NCBI GenBank assembly: GCA_019722365.1
Contig: JADFUC010001453.1
Span: forward strand, 2,170,001-2,234,000
Source of the DNA: Lithospermum erythrorhizon
Taxonomy: Eukaryota; Streptophyta; Magnoliopsida; Boraginales; Boraginaceae
DNA: 64,000 nucleotides
Direction of reading: 5' to 3'
This document shows, one piece after another, positions 1 through 12,656 of this stretch. The translations under genes and the position numbers were made by a program. The first letter of the stretch is position 1; each line of letters opens with the position of its first letter. The notes beneath the pieces were generated by a model. The model saw nothing but the letters and a program-made list of their open reading frames with translations. It searched no databases and had not been told where the DNA came from.

Positions 1-1267
1 GCCACTTTCAACAGGTAATTAGTGTATACACTGTAACAGGCGTAACCTATTACTGAAGCAGGAGTTTCTGTGAGGCATTGTGCCGCTGAGTGCTTGTGAA
101 ATTCCTGTGAATTCCTGTGTATCATAATACCTTCCCTCAAGTACAAAAAACTAACGACTGTTTATATCCACACCTTCCTTTCTCCAAAATTCTTTACTGA
201 AATCCCCTTAAATGGATTATACAGCAAATGATTATCTTATTTTGCAGAGAAATATTGGAGATGAGAAAGGAGACAGTTTTGGGAAGGTGAACTTTTCGGG
301 AGTATGGAGAAACAGGCTGGGAAATGATTATCGATAGTTTGGGGAATAGGAGATTTTCTTTCCCATGAAATGATTTGTAAATAAAAGTACATTTTGAGCA
401 ATCTTCAAATTTTGCAATTTTTGACATTTTAACCTCATCTTCCCAGCAAAACGTGTAGGTTTATACTCCAAACTCTAGTAGATAAAGGTCTTAGGAAACA
501 TGTTTATTCAACGCACCAATGAAACCATTGATCACATAGCAAAAAGTAAATTACAAGATCATTTTTTCCCGATAAATAGATCATTCATTTATAGAACCAA
601 AAGATCAAGAGTTCATATTACAAATGAGGGCCATATTGCATCTACTCCTATTACATCAATGACAACTACGATGATGATCACACTGACGACAACTACACTA
701 CACAACCACTACTTTCAACCGAAGAGTTTGAAATTGTAGCAATACAAAACGGAAACTTAGTTCTTGATGGAAATGGAGGACTCCCTTCAGCTTTCTTTAA
801 AATACCCAAGACATGGATACCACAAAATATATCCCATGACCAGTTGCACACTAATAGATACGGAGTATCAATAAATTCCATTAGAGTAAAAGAGTTTATC
901 TTGGCAGATCATTCACAGATATTGAGATTGTCTGTTAACAATTTTTAGAGAGATGATGCATCTGCCTACAGTCTATACTCTCTCTATACTTAGAGCTTAC
1001 TTTTTACTGTCAACAACTATTCCTCTTATCCGACGATTCAATGCCCTTCTACTGATCTCAAATATCTGAAGCCATATTATAATAAAAATCAATAAATAAT
1101 CACTTACATAGATATATATATTGCGATGATTCCTGCTCTTGTTCTAGATAAAGTCTAAGGTAGAACTAAGCTTTCAACATAGACCAAAGCTTCAATGCAA
1201 GCATAAAAATCACTAATCTTAAGAGAACTATGAGAATCATCTGTCTTGGATTGTAAGATAATGATTT
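1..1267. other. Intergenic, no gene seen
   Basis: AT-rich DNA with no reading frame of plausible coding character. A short ATACGGAGTAT-like motif near 861 resembles the ends of Stowaway-type MITEs, but no partner end was found. Nothing else is supported. Confidence 0.5.
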
Positions 1268-2440
1268 CTAAACATCAAATATATTACCATCATCATTCAA
1301 CAAACACAATGGCGGTTCATATATACCCAACACAGCCGTCCTAGGTCCATTCAAACACGAAATCGAAGCAAACTTAGTCCACGATTCACTCACTCCATAT
1401 TCTTTCATAACCCAAAAGTCGAGATGATTCTCCCCATCATCACAAAGCACACAAATCCACTCTCCCATAACTCCCAACACCAAATTATACTTTCCCTCTC
1501 CATAATCCGGTTGATCCAACTCCCCCGAACTCTCATCCCCAACATCAACGAAGACAATACTCCAATTACACCTACGACCACTATCCAACTTCAAACCCGT
1601 GTTAGTAGCCCAATGTACCTTCCCATTCACAAATTTCCCGGAATCATTCAAAGGAACACAATCTTTAAACCCGTCAATCTTTTTCCAACGATCACTCTTC
1701 GCACTATAAACCATAACCACATTCTCAAACACGTCGACATTACTAAAAAGACATAATAACGCGACCACTTTATAATCATCCCCGACATTATCATACGCAA
1801 ACCCATAAAGCAAAAAACACCCACGTTTTGCCTCGACATTCACCCGAGGCACTCGTCTATGTTTTCTCAAACAAGGGTTCCACAAAATGAGCTCATTTTC
1901 ATCAAAAGCAACACAAACAAGTCCATTAATCGAACCAACAAGCCACGAAGATTTATCGGGGCATTGCATCGGGTGAGTCATGGCTTTCGAAATGGTCCCG
2001 GGGCAATTAATAACAGTTTGGAGGGGGGTTTGGTGAAGGGAAAAGTGAGGGCGTGTGGAATAATGAAGGAGGTAATGGTGAGGGTGAAGAGGGTTTTTAA
2101 GGGAGGTTGAGAGGTGGGATTTGGTGAAATGTGGAGAGGTGATGGTGAGGTTCCATGGCTTTGAGATGGTGGTGAATTTGATGAGGGATTTGGTGTGAGA
2201 CGAGTGATTTTGAGGTAAGTTCGTTTGGCAATGAGGATCGTGAGTTGGGGGTGGTGAGTGGTGCGTGGTTGTGTGTGGTGGTTGGAGGGTAGATGGGTGG
2301 TTAAAGTGGTGGGGTGGTAAAGCCAGTGTAGTTTTGGTTTTTTGGTATGATGCGTCGGCAAGGAGGTGGAGGTGGAGGTGGAGGTGGAGGTGGAGTGTGT
2401 GGTGGTGGGTTCCATGAGAGGAGATGATTATGGTTTGCAT
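1268..2440 (-). pseudogene. F-box associated-domain protein, F-box broken by frameshift
   Basis: The last two thirds of this frame read as an FBA-type F-box protein. ISKPWNLTITSPHFTKSHL is the end of an F-box, and GSINGLVCVAF, LILWNPCLRKHRRVP, YGFAYDNVGDDYKVVAL and FVNGKVHWA are the usual FBA blocks. Such proteins are substrate adaptors of SCF ubiquitin ligases. The start of the F-box (SSLPNEL near 2215-2235) lies in a different frame from KSLIKFTTISKPW, so a one-base shift splits the domain. That other frame meets a stop a few codons upstream and has no ATG. The first ~90 residues of the long frame are low-complexity His/Thr/Pro from a CCACCT repeat and are unlike any F-box N-terminus. The C-terminus stops at GNIFDV, somewhat earlier than usual. 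I infer a decayed gene; a sequencing error plus a missed upstream exon is the alternative. Confidence 0.65.
2361..2396. repeat. GGTGGA hexanucleotide microsatellite
   Basis: About six copies of GGTGGA (CCACCT on the minus strand). It produces the artificial HLHLHL run at the N-terminus of the F-box frame. Confidence 0.85.
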
Positions 2441-5400
2441 TTAGTTATAATTAATCCAAAATCTAATGTACGATGTTTCCCCTGTTTTCTTAGAATAATT
2501 TAATTAGTTTTTCAAATTAAATAATCAATTCTCACTGGATTATTGATACTAATAAGCTACAGTGACAAATTCAACCTCATGTAATTACTTCACAATTTTT
2601 AATGTATTTTCTATATCATCGAATAATATATTAGGTTTAAATACATGTAAAGAGGATAATATATATCCGCTATCAACTAAAACAATTCACCATTTGACAA
2701 TTCAACAATATAAAGCAAGCAATATAAAACTTAATGGGTTTGTTCATACCATTACATATGAACATACCTTCTTTAAACTCTCCTCTAAAACGCCCAATAT
2801 GCTAAAAGTTGTCAAATTCGAGAAGAAGTCATTTCAAGAATATAATGCACCAAAATGATACCCCTAGTACTTGAGAGTCAGGATGCATGTTGTTGCTAAT
2901 GGTAAGGTTGATAAAAAATTGGTTTCACCTTTTAAAAAGTTTTGGATTTAGAATTTATTGAAATAAATTTATGAATATTGATCGAAATAGATTTTGGCAC
3001 TGGGAAAATCGAATGAGAAGTATTTTATGCAATTATATGTCAGAATTTGAGTATTTAAATTATACCATTCCGCTACGCTTACGCTTAAATTTGCAATGCC
3101 ATGTAAAAATAGTCAACATAATTTGGCTTCTCACAATACTTTGCCTACTGGGTAACTGCTAGGCTCAGGTTTTAATATAAGGATAGATATTATGTGTCAT
3201 TTGTCTTTACTGTTTATTTGATTAAAAGATAAATTACTCCTTACAACGGCACGTGCATATTGTATGGAGACTTAACACCGACTTAACGAAAATAATTAAC
3301 GGCATAATCGTGGATCATGCTTTTAAAACATGTTGCATGAGATGTAACACCCACATAAGTAATGAAATGATTTACCCAAATATGTATTTGTATTTATTCC
3401 ACGCCATTTTAAAATTAATTACAAAACATATAATGAGTATATATGTTCATAAAATTCCAAGGAAAAATTATAAAGAGCCTTTGGTAAAGAACAACACTTC
3501 AAGCTTAGATTGAATATCATCAACATGGTAGTACAAATCAATCGGACTTTTAAGATTCGATATAGATTCAACTCATTATCTTGTTTCTTTCATTGTAAAT
3601 GCACTATATTTTTAGAGAGCTACAAAACGTTAAATAAATCATTTTTCGTTGTGAACATCATCACGATTCACAAACCCCTTTACAAATTGAAGAAAGTCAC
3701 TGCTTACATGGTTTTAAGAATTACACTACACTGCACCAGTCCGACTATACACATATTGAAACATGGTTAAAAATGATGAAATTATTATTTACCCCTAAAA
3801 TGAAACTTTCACATTACAGCACTTACAAATAGGGGGTAGAATAGTAATTTAAGACTGTTTCGTGTGTTTGTACTTTGCTGCAGCAGTTGCAATTTTGTTC
3901 ACCACCACTTAACATTTATGAAGGACCTAATATCCACTATATCATCTCAAGGGACATCTGACGCTTCTTTCAGAAGGCCAAGACCTCACAGATCGGCGTG
4001 TCTGATCCCTATAAAGTAGAAGAATCAATAATCCAGTGCCTGGCTGTCATGTTACCCTGCATGCTGGGCATTGGTATGTGGTGGCCATGACCTATCTACA
4101 AGACACATCTTGACAACCTCCCATACTAGAATTAGTACGCCTCTTTACGTTGAGCGTATCAACGCAAGGACCTAATAATTTTCTCAAAGTTGTAGGGTCA
4201 GGTTGCATTCATTCAAGGAGACAACTAAATAGGACTTCCACCATGCAGTAGCTGAAAACAAAATGTATTGCTCCCCCTCTGCTTTTGAATTCCTAACATC
4301 TTTAATATTATTGCACGAAAGATGAGGCATGATTAATCATAATTAATTGGAGGCAGTACTAATTTAATCCAGAGGCTTATCAAAGTCAAGATATCTAGAT
4401 TTCTTCTGAGAAAAGGACAACACACATAAAGCCAACATATACTACATAATGTACTGCACCTCCTGGCCTACATGGTATCAGAGTATATATTCTGCCGAAT
4501 TCTCATTTCAACATTATAATCTCTTTCGTTGATACAATAACGTTATTGTGTGAACAATAAATGTTGGTCGATTGATCACAATTATGGGAGAAAGTTCCAA
4601 TTTATCTCCCGAATAGTTATACATTTCAAAATAAATTGAAATGTCTAAATGATATTGTATAGTTACGACTAACATAAAACGTTAATTTTGTTAAAATAAA
4701 AACATAAGCAGAGGTCACTTTAGAGATCATATAACAACATTTGTATCACTTTCAGGACCAATTTATAACAATGTATCTAAAGTTTATTATACTAAAAGTA
4801 ACCCTCACCGGGCATTTCTTCGTCATTCAAATCTAACGCTGCTCATTAATCAAGAAATTATGATGTAATATTTGCCACTTCGTAGACTAATAATATGAAA
4901 CAATATAATTATCTTGACTCATAATGACTATTAGGTGTGTTCTCAAGTATTCTTTCAGACTCCAGTCTCAAATTTAATTTTAATCTCAAATATTTTTATA
5001 TATCAACATGACTTGTAGTTTAAATTTTGATAACCGATCATGCAAGCAGCAAAAACAACATTGGTGTTGGTAGTATTTTTCATAAATATTCTCTCTTATT
5101 TGCGTTATAATCGACGCTTATTTTTAGTTTAAGACTTTGTTTTTAAATTCAAAATGTATGATCCCTCTCTCGCTTTTAAATAAAATTATTTTATAATTCG
5201 AATCCACAAATTTATTTAAAAACCAGACGGGTCCCGTCTTTGAATTAATACACTGAAAATCGGCAATAATTAGCTCAACAAACAATATTTCAAATATGAC
5301 CAAAACCGATCAAGTTACATAACTCACAATAAGTACCTAGTGTATAAAAATGTGAAATCAATTACTTGATAAACATTTTTTCCACGACACATTTTGATCA

Positions 5401-5750
5401 ATGCATTTTATATCTCAATTGGTCGTACCCCAACGTGTATGCAGGCTATCTGGCAAATTATTTGAAACGAGAGGGGACAATTAGGTGAGATGAAAAGGCA
5501 AGTCACCAAGTTGTTCTTACCATATTATATATCACACCATTGCTTATTAAGCTACAATAATATCAGACAACTTCTACATCAACAAGATTTGTGACTTTGA
5601 ATACGTTACTACTGAATTCAAGATAATTCAATCTACTGTTTTCTAGGGGGGATTTTTCTTATTTTATAAACTGGTAGTCCATTTTGTGCATGGATATTGT
5701 TCTCTGGTTTACAACTAGGGGTGGTGTTTATTCTTTTTCCCATTTATCTC
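2441..5750. other. Intergenic, no gene seen
   Basis: Mostly AT-rich spacer. The stretch 3940-4290 is less AT-rich and looks unlike its flanks, but it has no open frame or motif that I recognise on either strand. It could be a gene or transposon relic. Confidence 0.4.
5664..5670 (+). promoter_or_regulatory. Candidate TATA box of the CLE gene
   Basis: TTATAAA sits about 80 bases upstream of the CLE start codon. A start site ~30 bases downstream would give a short leader of about 50 bases. This rests on position and motif only. Confidence 0.4.
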
Positions 5751-6110
5751 ATGGCAAAAATTTCCAGCACAAATCTTCTATTCATAATGCTCTTTCTTGT
5801 GTTTTTCTTGAATGATGCTTCAACATTAGCCTATGGTCGCCCTCTAAGGCGATCGGTTGCATCAAGTTCCCGCTATGCTCGTCCTCTTGATTTTGAAACA
5901 TTTTCTGATGAAAATTATTCGCCCGCAAGAGGACGAGCAACTTTGGGTCCTGAAGATTTTATTCCCAAGAAATCAACCAAAAAATTGAATCAAGAAGAAA
6001 CATATTTTTCTGCTACATCAAATTATGCTTCGAAGAGTGGCAAAGAGAGGCAATTTCAGGCAGCTACTCATGGGGTACCAAGTGGTCCAAATCCAGAATC
6101 CAACAAGTAA
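5751..6110 (+). CDS. CLE peptide precursor, TDIF (CLE41/CLE44)-like
   Basis: An intronless frame of 119 residues with the full layout of a CLE precursor. Residues 1-27 form a signal peptide (MAKISSTNLLFIMLFLVFFL core, likely cleaved after STLA). A variable basic/acidic spacer follows. Residues 107-118 are HGVPSGPNPESN, followed by one Lys and the stop. The family motif is a 12-13 residue peptide cut out and hydroxylated at its prolines, then perceived by an LRR receptor kinase. TDIF from CLE41/CLE44 is HEVPSGPNPISN, so this copy differs only at positions 2 (E to G) and 10 (I to E). TDIF made in phloem signals through PXY/TDR to maintain procambial cells and block xylem differentiation; that this gene does so is inference. 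ATG 5751 is chosen because it begins the signal peptide; the in-frame codon at 5697 is TTG. CLE identity is firm; receptor specificity is open because of the Glu at position 10. Confidence 0.85.
   Translation: MAKISSTNLLFIMLFLVFFLNDASTLAYGRPLRRSVASSSRYARPLDFETFSDENYSPARGRATLGPEDFIPKKSTKKLNQEETYFSATSNYASKSGKERQFQAATHGVPSGPNPESNK
6069..6104 (+). other. CLE dodecapeptide coding segment
   Basis: Encodes HGVPSGPNPESN, the predicted mature signal. The conserved Pro4, Gly6, Pro7, Asn8, Pro9 and Asn12 of CLE peptides are all present, and His1 and Val3 match TDIF rather than the Arg1-type CLV3 class. Confidence 0.85.
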
Positions 6111-6597
6111 TCAATCAATGACTTCGTGCAATGTTCAAAAGTGGACAATTGTTCAATAATTCCTATGTATGTTAATCTACGGTATATATACTAAGTTTAT
6201 ATTTTATGTTTGAATTTTGTAAGTTAATTTTATATAGAAGCTAAGATAAGTTAATAAAATATAATTTAGAAGTTTATTCTTAAACCATAATTATGGGAAT
6301 TATTATGGGCATATATATATATGTTATTTGTTCTTTCGTGTGTTCACAAGTAAGATTCATATTCTATAAGGATAATCTAGTGAAACAGTTACTTGTAATA
6401 ATGATATTATTAATAGTTAAAGAAACTTTCTGGATATTTTTTCAACAGACATTATTACTAACATATATAAAGTGTGAATAACATATATAAAATATAAATA
6501 AGAATTGTGTTTCTTCTCTTTCACACTAATTATTTAAATTACCTTTTTATCTAAATCTAAAATTTAAAAGTTACTTAGTTCTAATAGGAATTAACTA

Positions 6598-6871
6598 CTA
6601 CCTCTCCATTTTTTTATTTGACGTTTTTATATCGTAGAGGTAAAACTTTGATCATTAATTACTATCATTTATTATTTTGTAATAAATATAAAAGCTATAT
6701 TATTAAATTTATCTTTTGAAAATGCTCATTAAAAAGTTATATCATTAAATTGCCTTTTTGAAAATAATTTCATTAAATTCGCTCAAAATAGTCTCATAAT
6801 AAATAATTAATAATTAATGATCAAAGCTTCACCTCCATATACGAAAACATTAAATAAAAAAATGGAGGTAT
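6598..6871. mobile_element. Stowaway-like MITE
   Basis: Terminal inverted repeats of about 60 bp (6598-6661 and 6810-6871) pair with few mismatches. The left end begins CTACCTCTCCATTTTT and the right end finishes AAAAATGGAGGTAT. TA dinucleotides at 6596-6597 and 6872-6873 fit the TA target duplication of Tc1/mariner-derived Stowaway elements. The ~275 bp element is AT-rich and has no coding capacity. Confidence 0.8.
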
Positions 6872-7211
6872 TAATTTGATCATCATAATTTCAGTACTCT
6901 GTATAGACTTAATACATTATCAATTGAAGGGAATCATCAACACATACCGTGCATCCTACCAAATTAACTTTGTTTATTTATCTCATGTATGTTTAATGAT
7001 TCAAAGGTATGCATTGAATAACACAATTATTTTTACTCAATTTTGTATGTATAACTTTCTAAGTGATTCAATTTTTACAAGAATACGCATGTCTCATATA
7101 TTATATATTATTAATTTATTACTTCTTTCATCAATATGATTTTCATCATAGCATTATTTTTACTTTTTAATAATTTGTGTTGCTTAAGTAATAATATATT
7201 TTATGTAGAAC

Positions 7212-7243
<32 letters not shown>

Positions 7244-8308
7244 ATTGGTGCTATTATTATAATAGGTAATAGTTAAATAATCATATGATTGGAGTAGAAT
7301 TATTATTAATGTTATATAATCTACGTATATGAATTTATATACTGGGATCTACAAAAATTTAAATTATACTTTCTAAATCATACCAATTTAATAGATAAAA
7401 GAAAATAATTTGATGATGCTAATATTGATGACTTCAATTTGTCAATACATTTAGTCGAAGATCAAATTGTTAATTAGAAAAATTTAAAGAAAGAAGCTAT
7501 ACAATTTCGTAACGATTTCAATTAAATATAAAAAATGTATCAAATATTTAATAAATCGACAATGTCATGCATTACAAGTATTCTTTTACAAGTACCTATA
7601 AAAATGTAGATATATGTTTCTTCCATTTTTTATTAAGACTGAGATACTACCCCTTCCCCCAAAATTAATTATTTACATTTTATTATTAATAATTAATTAT
7701 TGCATGAACTCAAAATGGCTAATCAATTTTGAAACCGAGAAGTGCATAAAACACAAACCCATTGCTTCCTATTAATATTATAGTTTACTTTTGGTTTTGA
7801 AACCGAAAGTAGTATAATTTATTTGGTTCATGAATTCAAACGCACGTGGTATTACATGGGTCATTATTTTATTACTTCCTTCGCTCTTAAAAGATTGTCA
7901 CGCTTGACATTTTAACTTTTGACTATTTCATAATTGAATTTTGACTCAGAGAGTATTTTTATTTGTATTTTATAATATTTTATGAAAAATATATCAATAA
8001 AAAATACATTTTCCCTTTCAATTTATAGCTTATTATTAATTAATTATTATTTATATCTTATTATTACCTATATTATGATCATCGTATTGATTATGACCAT
8101 GAATCATTTTCATCAATGGACACAACAGTAATTTATCCATTCATTGCATGCATCATTTATTTTGACGGTTAGCAACTGAAAATTGCATGAACTCAAAGTC
8201 TCAAAACGCACCATTCAAAACGTCTATTTGGGAGATAGCAGTCGTCATTATTTCTAAAATTAATAGCACATTGTAACCGACCAACAACACAATGCAATTA
8301 AATAATTG
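6872..8308. other. AT-rich spacer without a gene
   Basis: No coding frame seen. Around 7870 lies a sequence (CTTCCTTCGCTCTTAAAAG) resembling one end of a Stowaway/Tourist-type MITE, but I could not find its partner. Confidence 0.4.
7208..7240. repeat. ATT trinucleotide microsatellite
   Basis: A run of about ten ATT/TTA units in otherwise AT-rich spacer. Confidence 0.8.
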
Positions 8309-9273
8309 TGTTGGTGTTTTATATTCATATAACTAGTTCTAAACTAATCTGATGCGAATTCCAGATGCTACGGATTATACAAAACACAAATCATGAATTA
8401 CAAGTGTGTACCTTTCTTTTGAAATAATATTATAACAAATGAAAATACGAAACTATATATACCCAAAGTGATATCTCCAAGAGTATCCACACCACTAATT
8501 GACTCGAACTCCTTCGTACGCTTTTACCAGGAACGATTAAGCTCTAAACCGAATAATGTCGGAAAGAGAAATATTTTCTTTCCAGTGGGGATGGGTCATG
8601 AACTAAGGAAAAGGAGAGAATTTTCTAACTTCAAAAAGCTCAGAATTAGCAATGAATTAGCGAGGAGGGTTTCATTTAAAGGAAAACACATAAGAGTTTC
8701 AAGGAGATAAAATCTCCACAATTCCTCATCTTTCACCTCTTTTAGTGACTAAAACAAGTGGGGAAGAGTTCCAATTTCATCTCATTTCTTATTCCTTAAA
8801 TAAAGGCACATAAATGCTAGATAGAATATTCTCAAAATTATTTGAAGAAGATTCCCATTCCTATCCCTACACCTTTAGTTGACCACGGGCATTCGAACAA
8901 TTGGCCCCAAAACTTTTATATAGTTCCAATTAAACCTTTAATGTTTCCTTTCATGTTTCTCTTTTAAACCCGGGAGGTTATATAATACATATTATTTGTT
9001 CGGATTATTGTTTGTGTATGACCTTTATGACGAATCGACAATACTAATATATTAGATAATATTAATCAATTATCATCTTAATATATAGATTATGAGAGTA
9101 CCCAAAGAAGTCACTATAACCCCCTAATGTCGATACCGGTGAATCTTAAATATTGTCTAAATACCAATATATATATTGAACTTATAGTTTGAATATTTAA
9201 ATCGGTTGATCAATCTAAATTGTTCAATAACATTTTATGAGAGATCTGATTATCTCATATTTCCAACACCCCA
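8309..9273 (-). mobile_element. Copia-type LTR (3' LTR on minus strand)
   Basis: Read on the minus strand, this ~965-bp segment starts TGTTGGAAATATGAG and ends with AAACACCAACA. It thus carries the TG..CA ends, extended to TGTTGG..CCAACA, of plant LTR retrotransposons, and the opening resembles many copia LTRs. Directly outside its 5' edge (9274-9288, minus strand) is the purine-rich AGGGGACAAGTGGGG, as expected of the polypurine tract before a 3' LTR. I could not find a matching 5' LTR further right, so the element is probably truncated. Confidence 0.65.
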
Positions 9274-9288
9274 CTTGTCCCCTGACGA
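9274..9288 (-). other. Polypurine tract next to the LTR
   Basis: AGGGGACAAGTGGGG on the minus strand abuts the TGTTGG start of the LTR. This is the usual primer site for plus-strand DNA synthesis in LTR elements and sets the orientation of the element. Confidence 0.6.
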
Positions 9289-12200
9289 TTTATAATACAA
9301 AAGATCGGGATCTAAGTTTATGATACCTCATCAACGCATTCCTTCGATACGCCGACATTTCAAATAGAATAAGCTGGGCAAGATACGTGGTCAAACTCTT
9401 CCGCCCGCCAAGTAACGGACAAGCACGTGATATCCAAATTACAGCTGGTGGTAGTGCACTTAATCACCCTTAACTCCCCAAGATCCCAAAAATCTACCAA
9501 AATATCAGGTTGTATGAATCCCCTATTGTACCCAGGTTTTCATTCATACTCTTGTAGTATACTCAACGCATGTCGTTATGATCCTCTCACATGTAAGACG
9601 TTAGTGCCAAGGTCAAAGTACATTACTCCATTCCCTATGAAAAACCCTACATTCGTGTCTCCAAGAAATGGCAATTCAACATATAAGCTCGTGATAATCT
9701 TATTGACACATATATTCCATCTTCCTCACAACAGCCATGTTCCAATACTACGGCTTCAAACCAAAACCTGTGAAACCCATGTGATTGATTAGAGTATCCA
9801 TACCTTTCGATCCAAGAAAATGATCATCACAATCAAACACATACTCAGTCGCTTGCGTGTTTGATTCACTTCAATGAACACCACTCAGTGGACGCAGACA
9901 ACTGCTGTTTTTCATAGCTTCAGAGGTTTTCTTGTTGAGATCATTATCCAAAAACCTCTCAAGAATAAGATTAGATTGCGGTGGAATCAACAAGGTTTGT
10001 TAATTATAGTAACAAAATGTGTATATTTTACATATACTCATCATTGTCCTGAACAACGATGTGGGTTTGAATCTGAAGCCTTTATTCAAAAAGCATTGTC
10101 ACAACAGATTAGAGCATTTACATTTCTAGCTCTACTAACGAAGCACCACTTAAGTTTGAACAAATGTAAGAACCACATTTCTTAGCATGCTCATACCAAA
10201 GGTGGATTCCAGCAAAATCTAAATCGTTATTCTTTGTTTCCTCAACTTTATGTACATATGCACTTCTATTTTCGTCTAAGGAAGTGTCATCATCCGAGTA
10301 CATACTGGATCAATAATGAGATCTTGAATCTCTAACAAGAAGTTACTAGAGATATCAAACTAGGCAACCTTTCAAGATTACTCATTAAATTTATAATCCG
10401 GCTTGCTTCTTATTCACAACTTCTCAGGTTGTAACTGTACTCAGTTTCTGTGTTCGTAGTCATTTTGTTGTGTTATATTTGTTACTTTAACAAGATGTTC
10501 ACAACTCTACTTATATTTGTTATGATACAAATATAACCCCTTTTCATTGTTCTTCTTTCCATCTATACAACTTTATGAAGTGGGACAAAAGTTGTATCTC
10601 TTGGAAAGATTCTTTCTTTAAGAGATTCACTTGGATCCTAGTTAGATGCCTTATCAATATAAGTGGCATAACTCAACTTGTTGAGTTTAGTAATTGGATC
10701 TCTATGAATTCTAGAAAGATTCTAGCTATCCTCGATCATCTTTTGCAAGAGAAAACCTGCATTACCAATCTAATCTCCTCGCGGTAGTTGTGTTATTCTC
10801 TATCATTAGTATGTATTTCACATACTAAATGTATATGCGTAAATGCATCACCTTCTGCTCTATATACAAGAACACTAGTTTTCATTAATGAATTCAAACT
10901 ATTCGAATTGTCATTAATTTATGTATATGTCAACTATTGTAGATCCGGATGATCTGAAACATTTATGATTAATAAGAATTTCTCCAAAGACAAGAATCAC
11001 CTTAACTTGGCTAAATTCTCATATCAAATAATATCAGAAAGATGGACATTATTTTCATTCGACATCATTACGTGTTACGATAGCTTATTCATTCCTTGAT
11101 AACTAAATATCTTGGAGTAAATATGTTATCATCCAAATCAGACATTTGAAATATTTAGCATCTCCGGATCATACAAATCCCGAATCATCATCATTGTTGT
11201 TCATAGTTATATCCTTAAAAACATCATCTTTTATTGGATTTCACTATTCAGTAACAACCGGGTTCAAGCTCAAGTCTTATAGTTTGTCAACCGCTTGACT
11301 CTGGGTAAAAAGTTTTATAAGATCCTTGAATTTGACTATTATGGAACAATCTATATCGTTAATTCAATGTGACGCCTTGATGTCATTGGTCGACTATATA
11401 CATTCAAGGGTTTTATTTAAACTCACTGATTTAAACTCAGAGAATATGTAATATTATATTATTAAACGAATCTAGTTCATCTAGTAATATGCTTCTTAAT
11501 ATTTTAAAGAATATTTAAAATGTTTGTTTAAGCCAACTCTCATCCATTTGAAATCTAAATCTATTTATTGTATTTCTAAAATAATGGAGAAGTTAATTTG
11601 GTAAACATTTACAATTATATATATTTTATTGATCCCATAAATCTTATTTATGATTTAATAAATAACTTGCTCTAAATATTTAATTTTAATTAATGATTGT
11701 CCAATTATGAATTCTAAGTATTATTCACATTTAATCATATACTCTAAATATATGATTCCAAAGATTCCATCTTTATGATCTTTCAATTATGTGATTATAC
11801 TATTATAATTCATACTGCCTTAGGATATGTTAGATTTCAAGTCCTCTCACTTGAATTCTTACGAGCATACACGTTAGGATATTTATGTTGATCAAACCAA
11901 TCATAAATTGAGATTTACTATCGTTAGTACTTTATGTAGAGACTAATAGTCAATTGATTTTAACCATCTTAAAAAATACATTTCAAATTCTTTTCCATTG
12001 ATATATATTTTTCATCAAATATTATACAAACACAAACAAAATATATTCGTCAAAGTTCAACTATTAAAAGCAAAAAGTCAAAGTATGACAATTTTTAATA
12101 ACGAATGAAGTATATATATTAAGGAGTATTTGAAAACTAATACGTACTACATTTATTGTACAATGTTTTTGGAAATTGGAAACAATGTTATCTTCAGAAG

Positions 12201-12656
12201 TAACTTTCGAAATAAAATTGAATGATAGATGTAGAAGAAACAACATTTCGATCAAATGAGTTGATGACATGTGATTTAAAGAACAAAACTTATAAAAGTT
12301 GTATACAACAACTAAAAATCAATAGATTTAAAGAACAAAACTTATAAAAGTTGAATATATGCACAACCACTAAAAATCAAGAGATCGGAGGTTGAGAGTC
12401 ATTCTGTACAGTTGATGCTCTTGGTGGAGATTTAATTTTAGTCAGGTAAGCCAACTTGTTTAAGTGGCTGTTCCGAAATTGCAAAACCGGGAAGAAGAAA
12501 CATCAATAAAATCTTGCACATGGTTTGAACTAGAGAAGAGCTCCTAACTCCTTCAAGATTGAGGTATCGACAAGGATGGATTCCCAGGAGAATACCTAAG
12601 AAGATTTTAATTTCACATAAATCGACGTCAGTGTTAGCTATCATATCGTTGTGATA
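9289..12656. other. Probable retroelement interior and spacer, no coding capacity
   Basis: The 9.3-10.8 kb part has more balanced base composition than its surroundings and follows the polypurine tract, so it may be the non-coding interior of the LTR element. No gag, protease, RT or integrase motif is visible in any frame. From 10.8 kb to 12.65 kb it grades into AT-rich spacer. Confidence 0.35.

Noticed and set aside
5697..5750. Longer CLE frame with 18 extra N-terminal residues
   Set aside because: The first codon is TTG; the ATG at 5751 starts directly at a good signal peptide.
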